The notes beneath the pieces were generated by a model that searched no databases, was not told the origin of the DNA, and saw only the letters and a program-made list of their open reading frames with translations. From assembly GCF_002027555.1 (NCBI RefSeq), contig NZ_MXAP01000155.1, positions 1 through 5,320 on the forward strand: a stretch of 5,320 nucleotides of DNA, read 5' to 3'. This document shows, piece after piece, positions 1 through 5,256 of the stretch. The translations under genes and the position numbers were made by a program. This stretch comes from Moraxella equi. Lineage in GTDB: Bacteria > Pseudomonadota > Gammaproteobacteria > Pseudomonadales > Moraxellaceae. The stretch's first letter is position 1; the number at the start of each line of letters is the position of its first letter.

Positions 1-53
1 TGAAAAACAAGATTTAGCCATTTTCCATGCAAAAATTGGTTGAAATCGTTAAA

Positions 54-96
54 TTTTATTAAATTGTATAAAATGTTATCAATGTTCAACACGCCC
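54..96 (-). repeat. Left copy of 43-bp inverted repeat (probable mobile-element end)
   Basis: This stretch matches the reverse complement of 5257-5299 at 40 of 43 positions. The 29 bases at 68-96 are identical, and the three differences lie in the AT-rich part. The GC-rich tip, reading GGGCGTGTTGAACA on the minus strand, faces into the window, and the AT-rich part faces the left edge. This resembles the terminal inverted repeat of an insertion sequence or MITE whose body lies to the left. A minus-strand ATG at 21-19 opens a frame of seven codons that runs off the edge; it could be the start of a transposase, but it is too short to identify. The repeat itself is directly visible; the mobile-element reading is inference. 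Confidence 0.7.
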
Positions 97-110
97 TAAG
101 CAATCCGAAG

Positions 111-144
111 TATAATACCCTACTTTGGTAGTTCTTGTAAAGGG
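111..144. promoter_or_regulatory. Possible bidirectional promoter next to the left repeat
   Basis: On the minus strand, TTTACA (141-136) and TATTAT (117-112) are separated by 18 bases, a reasonable sigma-70-type pair. Transcription would run left through the repeat and out of the window. It could serve an atp gene or element gene lying there. On the plus strand, a TATAAT at 111-116 has no good -35, but it is followed by AAAGGG (139-144) and an ATG at 150. The region is AT-rich, so chance matches are possible. Confidence 0.35.
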
Positions 145-149
145 TAAAT

Positions 150-194
150 ATGAGTTTTCTTACAGAATTTTTTCAATTTTTGGCAAAAAAATGA
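150..194 (+). CDS. Very small possible ORF or gene remnant (14 aa)
   Basis: The frame reads MSFLTEFFQFLAKK and then a stop. In its favour, AAAGGG ends five bases before the ATG and a TATAAT lies 33 bases upstream of the ATG. Against it, the product is tiny and the spacer is AT-rich. The opening M-S-F-L-x-E-F-F-x-F-L resembles, from memory, the N terminus of small one-pass membrane proteins of the DUF5989 type, but the membrane segment is absent. It could therefore be the stump of a decayed gene. The frame ends in a run of seven A residues (185-191); one extra A would extend it to 25 codons. No function is assigned. Confidence 0.15.
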   Translation: MSFLTEFFQFLAKK

Positions 195-241
195 GCATTA
201 AATTTAAAAAATCTAACTATTTTTAAAAATTAATTGATAAT

Positions 242-628
242 CTAAATACGCCACATTACCATAACATGCACAACTTGTAGAGCAAAATAACTCAAAATCA
301 CCAAAAACGCCCCAATCGGCTTAGCCAACATAAAAATCAGGGCAAAACCCATCAGCGTGATAAACCATTTTATCATCTGCCCCAGATACATGTTGAGCAT
401 GATAACACGCCCTGCTCTCGCCCCTGTCGTACGGTAGGCAATGAGTGTAAACGCAGACTGGGCGATGTAGCCAAGCAGTCCGCCCGATGCCATGCTTTTG
501 GTGGCGTGAGCAACGCCCAACGTTTCAAGGATAAAACCTATGCCAATGAGTATCAATACCGCCCATGCTTGACGAAATTGCAAGCGGTACACACGGGCTT
601 GCTGATGACGCTGGGCAGGCTTGCTCAT
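242..628 (-). CDS. atpI: F1Fo ATP synthase-associated protein I (AtpI)
   Basis: This is a 128-residue membrane protein of the ATP synthase subunit I family. AtpI is not part of the finished enzyme; in studied bacteria it helps assemble or stabilise the c-ring in the inner membrane and is dispensable. The basic N terminus (QRHQQARVYRLQFRQ) is followed by four predicted membrane segments at about residues 19-40, 48-66, 84-102 and 104-122. The GGLLGYIAQSAFTLIAYRTTGARA stretch in segment 2 and the following loop has the GaliaflPn-like position and shape typical of the family. The length is usual. A weak ribosome site (TGAGAG) lies just upstream of the ATG, and a good promoter lies at 670-698. atpB normally follows at once, but the next 241 bases to the window edge hold no gene. 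The family call rests on topology, length and neighbourhood more than on strict motifs. Confidence 0.8.
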   Translation of the reverse strand: MSKPAQRHQQARVYRLQFRQAWAVLILIGIGFILETLGVAHATKSMASGGLLGYIAQSAFTLIAYRTTGARAGRVIMLNMYLGQMIKWFITLMGFALIFMLAKPIGAFLVILSYFALQVVHVMVMWRI

Positions 629-845
629 GATGCTCTCAAAAACACAGTGAAAAAATCGTAAGGTTCTGTATTATAAAAAGTTTTTAAAAAACTTACAAGA
701 TTTTATCAGCATTTTTTCATCAGTAAAAAGTGATAATATCATTTATTTTTATGATAAATATAGAATGAAGCTTTTGTCAGCTTTATCGGTTTTAGGAAAA
801 TAAAATACGCCTTTGGTTGTAGCAGGTTTGATAGATGTCATTTAT
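629..845. other. AT-rich spacer between atpI and the znuA terminator
   Basis: Apart from the atpI promoter, this stretch holds no gene I can support. It contains a small perfect palindrome, TGATAATATCA (731-741), upstream of the atpI promoter, and the arms ATTTAT/ATAAAT at 741-746 and 754-759. A 30-codon minus-strand frame (841-749) has no ribosome site and begins at the base of the znuA terminator, so it is not called. Confidence 0.5.
670..698 (-). promoter_or_regulatory. Promoter of atpI
   Basis: On the minus strand, TTGTAA (698-693) and a perfect TATAAT (675-670) are separated by exactly 17 bases. Transcription would start near 663, leaving a leader of about 35 bases before the atpI ATG. 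The spacer contains a perfect inverted repeat, AAGTTTTT-A-AAAAACTT (678-694), which overlaps the -35 element. Confidence 0.6.
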
Positions 846-849
846 AGAC

Positions 850-878
850 AAAAAGGCAATGCTTACCACATCGCCTTT
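850..878 (-). terminator. Intrinsic terminator of znuA
   Basis: On the minus strand, AAAGGCGATG (878-869) pairs with CATTGCCTTT (861-852) over ten positions, one of them a G-U pair, around a seven-base loop. The stem runs into a stretch of T residues (854-850). It lies 21 bases past the znuA stop codon, the expected place. Confidence 0.8.
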
Positions 879-899
879 ATATACGCCCTATCCGCCAAT

Positions 900-1754
900 T
901 TATTTTTGGTCGATACACGCATAAATCTCATTGACGGTCGCCTGCCACACGTCCACAAAATCGGTGCCGTCTGACATGTCTTCTTGTTTGATAAGCGTGC
1001 CGACATTGCCGAGCTTGTTTTTAATGCCGTCCGAAATCGCCCCTTGCGACAGTAGGCACATATAAGGCGATGGGCGGTTATTATTTAAAATGCGAAATTG
1101 GCTGGCTTTGGGCGACAGATGATGGTCGGGGGTCAATGCCCCTGCAAAACGTAGATTTGCCGAGCGTTCAAGGTAGGCGAATGAATCGTGATACGCCCAA
1201 TACGCCCGCTTATGCTCTTTTGGTACCTGTGCCACCGCCTTATCCATGGCCTGATGAAACGCCTTGACGTTATCGGCATACAACCCCTTATGCTCGGGGT
1301 TGGCATGTGAATGCACCACCGCCAATGCTCGCACAATGGCTTTGGCGTTCTCTGGGTCTAGCCAAATGTGTGGGTCAAAGGTGTCGGCTCGGGGCGTGCC
1401 ATCAAGCTGCCTCATAGGCAGACGATAAAACGCCTTCATCTTAAATAGCGAAATGGCATTGGGGGCGTTCTCTAAGGTCTTAACGAGATTTTGTTCAAGC
1501 TCATGCCCAAACCACACCACATAATCGCTGTCGCCCACGAGCTTGACTTTGCTTGGCGAGAGACTACCATGATGACCAACATCGCCTGTGGATAGTAGCA
1601 TTTGGGCAGGTTCCGCTCCCTGTGTTACTGCATTGGACAAAAGTAACAATGGATAATTACTCACCGTTACCGTGCCTGCATGGACGGTCGCAGACAGCAG
1701 GGTAGGCAAGGCAAATAGGCTTAGTTTGGTAAAGGGGAATTTAGAAAATAACAT
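900..1754 (-). CDS. znuA: Zinc ABC transporter, periplasmic zinc-binding protein ZnuA
   Basis: ZnuA binds zinc in the periplasm and delivers it to the ZnuB permease. The 284-residue protein begins with a signal peptide (MLFSKFPFTKLSLFALPTLLSATVHA, cleavage likely after residue 26). Probable zinc ligands match the family: His61 or His62 in GDVGHHGSLSPS, His129 in DPHIWLDP, His189 in YHDSFAYLE, with an acidic residue in EDMSDG (258-262). Cys233 and Cys280 fit the C-terminal disulfide seen in E. coli ZnuA. The long His-rich loop found in many ZnuA proteins is missing between about residues 100 and 127, which suggests a compact form. The frame is open to an ATG at 1811, but that start lacks a ribosome site and would put 19 extra residues before a normal signal peptide, so the inner start is preferred. 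The gene is divergent from zur-znuC-znuB and is probably repressed by Zur. Confidence 0.93.
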   Translation of the reverse strand: MLFSKFPFTKLSLFALPTLLSATVHAGTVTVSNYPLLLLSNAVTQGAEPAQMLLSTGDVGHHGSLSPSKVKLVGDSDYVVWFGHELEQNLVKTLENAPNAISLFKMKAFYRLPMRQLDGTPRADTFDPHIWLDPENAKAIVRALAVVHSHANPEHKGLYADNVKAFHQAMDKAVAQVPKEHKRAYWAYHDSFAYLERSANLRFAGALTPDHHLSPKASQFRILNNNRPSPYMCLLSQGAISDGIKNKLGNVGTLIKQEDMSDGTDFVDVWQATVNEIYACIDQK

Positions 1755-1759
1755 GACAA

Positions 1760-1766
1760 CCTTTTT
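1760..1766 (-). promoter_or_regulatory. Ribosome binding site that sets the znuA start
   Basis: AAAAAGG on the minus strand ends five bases before the ATG at 1754-1752. No comparable purine-rich site precedes the in-frame ATG at 1811-1809, and the inner start places the signal peptide at the very N terminus. Confidence 0.7.
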
Positions 1767-1835
1767 AATAAATTTATTTAAAAAATGCAAAAAATGGCAC
1801 AAAACTTGCATAAATTTGCGGTAATGTCTTGTAAG

Positions 1836-1864
1836 ATTATATCATATATCATGGGCTTTTGTTA
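1836..1864 (-). promoter_or_regulatory. Probable promoter of znuA
   Basis: On the minus strand a perfect TATAAT lies at 1841-1836. Seventeen bases upstream is only a weak -35, TAACAA (1864-1859). Transcription would start near 1829, giving a leader of about 75 bases to the preferred start codon. The weak -35 overlaps the candidate Zur operator at 1860-1874, as expected for a Zur-repressed promoter. Confidence 0.45.
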
Positions 1865-1874
1865 TAATGTATCT
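1860..1874. promoter_or_regulatory. Candidate Zur operator
   Basis: The sequence TGTTATAATGTATCT has a perfect left half and a degenerate right half of the TGTTATA-N2-ATAACA type Zur box known in gammaproteobacteria. It lies between the divergent znuA and zur genes and over the likely znuA -35. The left half also contains a plus-strand TATAAT (1863-1868), so part of the match may reflect promoter sequence. A second half-site, TGTTATA, occurs at 1940-1946. Confidence 0.4.
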
Positions 1875-2054
1875 AAATTAAGATGAAACAAGCATTTTTC
1901 GTAAAAATTACCAACACAAACACCGCCCATTTGATGATATGTTATATCAATGGCATTCATCAGTCATTTTAAAATTGTCCAACTATTTTTATGGTAAAAT
2001 AACGTATATTTTAAATGTAATTTTTATAATTTTGAACAACCAAAAGAGCCTATC

Positions 2055-2558
2055 ATGACCGACCACGCCTGCCAATGCGACCACCACCATAATGTCCACG
2101 AACATCAAGACCCCAAACAACGTATGCTCGATGCCAAAGCCCACTGTGAAGCTCGGGGCGTGCGTTTTACGCCCTTGCGTGAAGAAGTGTACGGACTGAT
2201 TTTGGAAGCGGACAAACCACTTGGGGCGTATGACCTTATCAGTGCCTTGCAGTCTGCTCGCCACTCATCAGGGGCAAAAAACAAGAACATCGCCCCACCG
2301 ACCATTTATCGTTCGTTAGAATTTTTGCTTGCCGAAGGGTTGATTCATCAGTTAAGCTCCATGAACGCTTATGTGCCATGTTGCCACCCACGCTCCAAGC
2401 ACGCCGCCGCCTTTTTGATTTGCCAAAAATGCCAAAGCGTTGAAGAATGCTCTAACGTGCCTGTGGACACTATTGTCAATTTTGCCAAAGATGACGCAGG
2501 GTTTGACATAGAACGCACGGTCATTGAACTAAAAGGCGTGTGCCGTGCCTGTCACTAA
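2055..2558 (+). CDS. zur: Zinc uptake regulator Zur (Fur family)
   Basis: Zur is a dimeric repressor that binds DNA when loaded with zinc and shuts off zinc import. The 167-residue protein has the Fur-family winged helix at about residues 35-100, with the recognition helix around APPTIYRSLEFLLAEGL. The structural zinc site is intact: Cys123 and Cys126 (CQKC) with Cys163 and Cys166 (CRAC). The sensing site of E. coli Zur is also matched, by His98, Cys109, His116 and Glu130 or Glu131 (VEEC). This pattern separates it from Fur and PerR. The first 19 residues form an extra tail rich in His and Cys (HACQCDHHHNVHEH). AAAAGAG lies seven bases before the ATG. Its end overlaps the start of znuC, so the two are cotranscribed, and zur probably represses itself. 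Confidence 0.94.
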   Translation: MTDHACQCDHHHNVHEHQDPKQRMLDAKAHCEARGVRFTPLREEVYGLILEADKPLGAYDLISALQSARHSSGAKNKNIAPPTIYRSLEFLLAEGLIHQLSSMNAYVPCCHPRSKHAAAFLICQKCQSVEECSNVPVDTIVNFAKDDAGFDIERTVIELKGVCRACH

Positions 2559-3294
2559 CACAGTCGCTAATACAGACGAGCTGTTTCGCTTAGATAAAGT
2601 CAGCTTTCATGTCGGTCGAAACAAGATTTTAACCGACATATCGCTTAGCTTATCCAAAGGTGAAATGGTCAGTCTTATCGGCCCAAACGGGGCAGGCAAA
2701 TCCACGCTGGTCAAGCTCATTTTGGGCTTAAACAAACCCACGTCAGGCGACATCATCAAGCACAACAGCGTGATAAGTTACGTCCCCCAAAAGTTTAGCG
2801 TGCCAAGCATCTTACCGCTCCGTGTCAAAGATTTGCTCGTCCAAGCGAACACCAAACGCCTAACGCCTGATGAGCGTGATTTTGTCCTACAAAAGTTATC
2901 GCTTGCCCCCTTGCTTGACCGCCAAATACACCACCTATCAGGGGGCGAGACTCAGCGTGTCCTTATGGCAAGAGCATTGCTTGACAAGCCCGACCTGCTT
3001 ATCTTAGACGAACCCATGCAAGGGCTAGACCCCGATAGCGAAGAGCTACTTTATGACTTTATAGACAGTATGCCCCCGTTTTTGGCGTGTGCCATGCTCG
3101 TTGTGTCGCACGATTTGCACTGGGTCATGAAAGGCACTCGGCGTGTGGTTTGCCTAAAAAAACACATCTGCTGTCAAGGCGTGCCGTCCGACATCGCTCA
3201 TCTGCCTGAATTTGTGGCACTCTTTGGACAATACCAAGCCCACCACCAAACCCCCTATATCCACCACCACGACCATTGTCAGCACACCCATTAA
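2545..3294 (+). CDS. znuC: Zinc ABC transporter, ATP-binding protein ZnuC
   Basis: ZnuC is the cytoplasmic ATPase that powers zinc import through ZnuB. In 249 residues it shows the Walker A motif GPNGAGKST (46-54), Q-loop glutamine 82 (YVPQKF), the ABC signature LSGGETQRV (131-139), Walker B LLILDEP (151-157) and H-loop His189 (VVSHDLH). The start is GTG, preceded by AAAAGG (2531-2536) eight bases upstream and inside zur. The 14-base overlap with zur suggests translational coupling. The protein ends in a His-rich tail, HHQTPYIHHHDHCQHTH (233-249), which may bind zinc. ABC ATPases for zinc and manganese look alike, but the gene's place between zur and znuB settles the substrate. Confidence 0.95.
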   Translation: MPVTNTVANTDELFRLDKVSFHVGRNKILTDISLSLSKGEMVSLIGPNGAGKSTLVKLILGLNKPTSGDIIKHNSVISYVPQKFSVPSILPLRVKDLLVQANTKRLTPDERDFVLQKLSLAPLLDRQIHHLSGGETQRVLMARALLDKPDLLILDEPMQGLDPDSEELLYDFIDSMPPFLACAMLVVSHDLHWVMKGTRRVVCLKKHICCQGVPSDIAHLPEFVALFGQYQAHHQTPYIHHHDHCQHTH

Positions 3295-3312
3295 ATACCC
3301 ATTAGAAAAGTT

Positions 3313-4113
3313 ATGAACGATTGGCTACCGATTATCGCCCCTGCTTGGATAGCAGGTTCACTGCTCGCCCTACTGTCCGCCCCACTTGGCTGTTTGGTGC
3401 TGTGGCGACGCATGGCGTTTTTTGCCGATACGCTCGCTCATGGGGCTCTGCTTGGCGTAGCGATTGGGGCGTGGCTGTCCATCCCTGCCGACATGGGTGT
3501 GGGTGTGGTGAGCATAGGCGTGGTCATCACGCTTATGTTTTTGCAAGACAAGCGACTGCCAAGCGATGCCACGCTGTCGGTACTTGCCGTGTCGCTGTTG
3601 TGTTTGGGGCTTTTAACGCTCACCCAGCTTACCCAGCAACAAGCCAACGTGCTAGGCTTTTTGTTTGGTAGCTTACTTGACATGGATTGGGGCGATTTGC
3701 CCCGTTTGGCGGTTATGGTTGGGGCAGGGGTTATCTTTTTGGTGTGGATTTGGCAAAAACAGGTCAAACTTGCCACATCAGAAGCCCTAGCGTCTATCGC
3801 AGGCATCAATCCTAAGACCGAACAGCTCTTTTTTATGGGGCTTCTGGCGGGGTTTTGTGCCGTTGCCATTCAAGCGGTTGGCAGTCTGCTCATCACAGGG
3901 CTACTTATCCTACCTGCTCTTATCGCTCGCCTGCTCGCTCACTCGCCCACACAAATGGTCATCTTTGCCATGATAATCGCCCAAATCGCCGTAACCACAG
4001 GCGTGTGGGGAAGCGTGTGGCTTGACGTACAAACAGGGCTTGCCATTGTCATGACATTGGCGGTGGGGTTTTTGGGGGTGTTTGGGGTGGGAAAGGTGTT
4101 GGGTAAGTCGTAA
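3313..4113 (+). CDS. znuB: Zinc ABC transporter, membrane permease ZnuB
   Basis: ZnuB forms the inner-membrane channel of the zinc importer and belongs to the ABC-3 permease family. The 266 residues make about eight membrane segments, beginning at residue 8 and ending near 260. Family landmarks include WRRMAFFADTLAHGALLGVAIG (31-52) and the cytoplasmic coupling region ATSEALASIAGINP (154-167), which would contact ZnuC. SLLITGLLILPALIARLL (191-208) is a typical late segment. The length is normal. The gene begins 18 bases after the znuC stop, with a modest ribosome site (AGAAAAG), and closes the zur-znuC-znuB operon. Confidence 0.95.
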   Translation: MNDWLPIIAPAWIAGSLLALLSAPLGCLVLWRRMAFFADTLAHGALLGVAIGAWLSIPADMGVGVVSIGVVITLMFLQDKRLPSDATLSVLAVSLLCLGLLTLTQLTQQQANVLGFLFGSLLDMDWGDLPRLAVMVGAGVIFLVWIWQKQVKLATSEALASIAGINPKTEQLFFMGLLAGFCAVAIQAVGSLLITGLLILPALIARLLAHSPTQMVIFAMIIAQIAVTTGVWGSVWLDVQTGLAIVMTLAVGFLGVFGVGKVLGKS

Positions 4114-4132
4114 ATTGGTAAATTACCCTTTT
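4101..4132 (+). terminator. Possible terminator of the zur-znuC-znuB operon
   Basis: GGGTAA (4101-4106) can pair with TTACCC (4123-4128) across a 16-base loop, followed at once by TTTT. The hairpin overlaps the znuB stop codon. The six-pair stem is weak, so leaky read-through toward cpdA is possible. Confidence 0.35.
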
Positions 4133-4153
4133 AAATTGAAATTGAAATTGAAA
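4133..4153. repeat. Short tandem repeat, AAATTG x3
   Basis: Three head-to-tail copies of AAATTG (4133-4150) plus AAA lie just after the operon end and just before the candidate cpdA promoter. The array is short; no effect on coding is evident. Confidence 0.6.
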
Positions 4154-4158
4154 CCTGT

Positions 4159-4187
4159 TTGACATTCTTTATTTATCATGTTTTAAA
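4159..4187 (+). promoter_or_regulatory. Candidate promoter of cpdA
   Basis: A perfect TTGACA (4159-4164) is followed 17 bases later by TTTAAA (4182-4187), a four-of-six -10. Transcription would start near 4194, so the REP-like hairpin would form the very 5' end of the cpdA message, with about 108 bases of leader. Confidence 0.45.
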
Positions 4188-4193
4188 AGGTAT

Positions 4194-4221
4194 TGTAAGG
4201 GCAAATCACATTTGCCCTATG
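4194..4221. repeat. REP-like palindromic element, copy 1
   Basis: The core GGGCAAAT-CAC-ATTTGCCC (4199-4217) is a perfect eight-pair hairpin. The whole 28-base unit differs from copy 2 (5159-5186) at only one base. GTAA precedes the stem where copy 2 has GTAG, the tetranucleotide typical of REP elements. The near identity of two separate copies shows a dispersed element, not a chance palindrome. Confidence 0.7.
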
Positions 4222-4225
4222 GTGC

Positions 4226-4250
4226 TTAAACAAATAATATTTAAACAAAT
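4226..4250. repeat. Direct repeat of TTAAACAAAT
   Basis: Two exact ten-base copies (4226-4235 and 4241-4250) are spaced by AATAT, a period of 15 bases, in the probable cpdA leader. Purpose unknown; chance is possible in AT-rich sequence. Confidence 0.5.
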
Positions 4251-4301
4251 GGCAATCTGCCCCACCCATTTACATTTAACCATATTTTAAACCACTCCAC
4301 C

Positions 4302-5120
4302 ATGACCTACCCCACCCACCTATCCACTCCGTCTGATTTTGTCATCGCTCAAATCAGCGATTTACATTTATCCACGCACGTCCCTACCAATACTGATAAA
4401 TTTTTAAAAGTGCTGGATTTTGCCTTAACCTTTAAGCCAAACTTACTATTACTCACAGGCGATTTGGTCAATGACGGTCATTTACCCCTTTATGATTGGC
4501 TGTTTGCTGCATTGGATAAAACAAATACCCCCTATCTGTGCTTGGCGGGCAATCATGACGTAACACATGAGATAGGGCATGATTTACCTTTTGACAAACG
4601 CACATTTCTCCCCATTGCCAAAGATGACAGGCTTATTGACACCCACCGCCTTATCATAGACTTGCCCCACGCCACTTGGCAACTTTTAGCGGTCAATTCT
4701 GCCCTACATGGTCATATTTACGGGCGACTTGATGATGCCCAGCTTGCCTTTTTAAAGACTCATCTAAATCACGCCATGCCCACCCTTATCGCCCTGCACC
4801 ACCACCCTACCCCTATCGGCTCGGCATGGATAGATGAGCATATGTTGCAAAATGGCGATGAATTTTGGGCGATACTAAACGCTCACACCACCAATACCGC
4901 CCATCGCCCCCATGTTCTCTGTGGACACGTTCATCAGGCACATATCTTGCAACAAAATGGCGGAACGCTCTATACCTGCCCTGCCACGTCTCGTCAATTT
5001 GCCCCTCACCGAGATGAATTTGGTATTGATGATGTGGCGAGTGGTTTTCGTTTGCTACAATTACATAACAATCGTACGCTAGACACATGGGTCAAAAGGC
5101 TGGATAATAGCGGGTTTTAA
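4302..5120 (+). CDS. cpdA: 3',5'-cyclic-AMP phosphodiesterase CpdA-like metallophosphoesterase
   Basis: This 272-residue cytoplasmic enzyme of the calcineurin-like phosphoesterase family would hydrolyse cyclic AMP to AMP and so limit cAMP signalling. All metal-site motifs are present in order: Asp20 and His22 (ISDLHLS), Asp54 (LTGDLVNDG), Asn84 and His85 (AGNHD), His166 (LHHHP), and His209 with His211 (CGHVH). Such enzymes hold two metal ions, often Fe or Mn. Length and motif spacing fit CpdA (Icc) of gammaproteobacteria; some relatives act on other phosphoesters, so the substrate is inferred. The start codon has no Shine-Dalgarno site (CACTCCACC precedes it), but no better in-frame start exists, since an in-frame stop lies at 4242. 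It stands apart from the zinc operon by 188 bases and probably has its own promoter. Confidence 0.85.
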   Translation: MTYPTHLSTPSDFVIAQISDLHLSTHVPTNTDKFLKVLDFALTFKPNLLLLTGDLVNDGHLPLYDWLFAALDKTNTPYLCLAGNHDVTHEIGHDLPFDKRTFLPIAKDDRLIDTHRLIIDLPHATWQLLAVNSALHGHIYGRLDDAQLAFLKTHLNHAMPTLIALHHHPTPIGSAWIDEHMLQNGDEFWAILNAHTTNTAHRPHVLCGHVHQAHILQQNGGTLYTCPATSRQFAPHRDEFGIDDVASGFRLLQLHNNRTLDTWVKRLDNSGF

Positions 5121-5158
5121 AAAAAGCGCTGTTAATTGATCATACTTTTAGATAGACT

Positions 5159-5186
5159 TGTAGGGGCAAATCACATTTGCCCTATG
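5159..5186. repeat. REP-like palindromic element, copy 2
   Basis: GTAG (5160-5163) is followed by GGGCAAAT-CAC-ATTTGCCC (5164-5182), a perfect hairpin nearly identical to copy 1. It lies 39 bases after the cpdA stop, where such hairpins often protect the 3' end of a message or weaken read-through. No run of T follows, so it is not a standard intrinsic terminator. Confidence 0.7.
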
Positions 5187-5203
5187 ATAACGTGTTGATT
5201 TTT

Positions 5204-5227
5204 GGGCGAATATGATTCACCCCTATG
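5204..5227. repeat. REP-like palindromic element, copy 3 (diverged)
   Basis: GGGCGAAT-ATG-ATTCACCC (5204-5222) forms a related hairpin. Its one C-A mismatch on the plus strand becomes a U-G pair in minus-strand RNA. CCCTATG follows it, as in copies 1 and 2. With copy 2 it makes a closely spaced pair, like the paired REPs of other genomes. Confidence 0.55.
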
Positions 5228-5256
5228 CCCTAATACTTAAATTTTTTATGGATTTG

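Larger units (their letters stand above)
1755..2054. promoter_or_regulatory. Divergent znuA/zur control region
   Basis: This 300-base AT-rich spacer separates the two zinc transcription units. Besides the znuA promoter and the candidate operator, it holds two clean inverted repeats: TGATAT-GTT-ATATCA (1935-1949) and TAAAATA-ACGTA-TATTTTA (1995-2013). A TATAAT at 2025-2030 would start a zur transcript near 2037, leaving a leader of about 18 bases, but no good -35 is visible. A 29-codon plus-strand frame at 1883-1972 is probably not a gene. Confidence 0.55.

Noticed and set aside
1..21. Seven-codon minus-strand frame (MAKSCFS) leaving the window, possible transposase start
   Set aside because: It is too short to recognise, so it is mentioned only with the left repeat.
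749..841. A 30-codon minus-strand frame between atpI and znuA
   Set aside because: No ribosome site precedes it, its start abuts the znuA terminator, and its composition matches random spacer sequence.
1133..1336. Open frames on both strands inside znuA
   Set aside because: They are off-frame shadows of a gene with clear ZnuA motifs and have no supporting signals.
1883..1972. A 29-codon plus-strand frame upstream of zur, possibly a leader peptide
   Set aside because: Only a weak TAAG precedes the ATG, the frame runs through a palindrome, and nothing like attenuation structure or a run of regulatory codons is visible.
1388..2162. CTCGGGGCGTGC repeated at about 1388 and 2152, a possible uptake sequence
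   Set aside because: Both fall inside coding sequence in frames with common codons, only two exact copies occur, and it does not match a DNA uptake sequence known to me.
3438..3869. A long minus-strand frame of 143 codons opposite znuB
   Set aside because: It lies wholly within a well-supported permease gene, its product has low-complexity Ser/Pro/Thr composition and no domain, and it has no plausible place in an operon.
242..5120. The locus as a composite transposon carrying zinc genes as cargo
   Set aside because: The cargo is core housekeeping genes in an order I recall as common in the family, with consistent composition, so flanking insertions are the simpler reading.
4194..5227. The repeated palindromes as a CRISPR array
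   Set aside because: The copies are nearly 1 kb apart with a gene between, or paired without regular spacers, and no cas gene is present.
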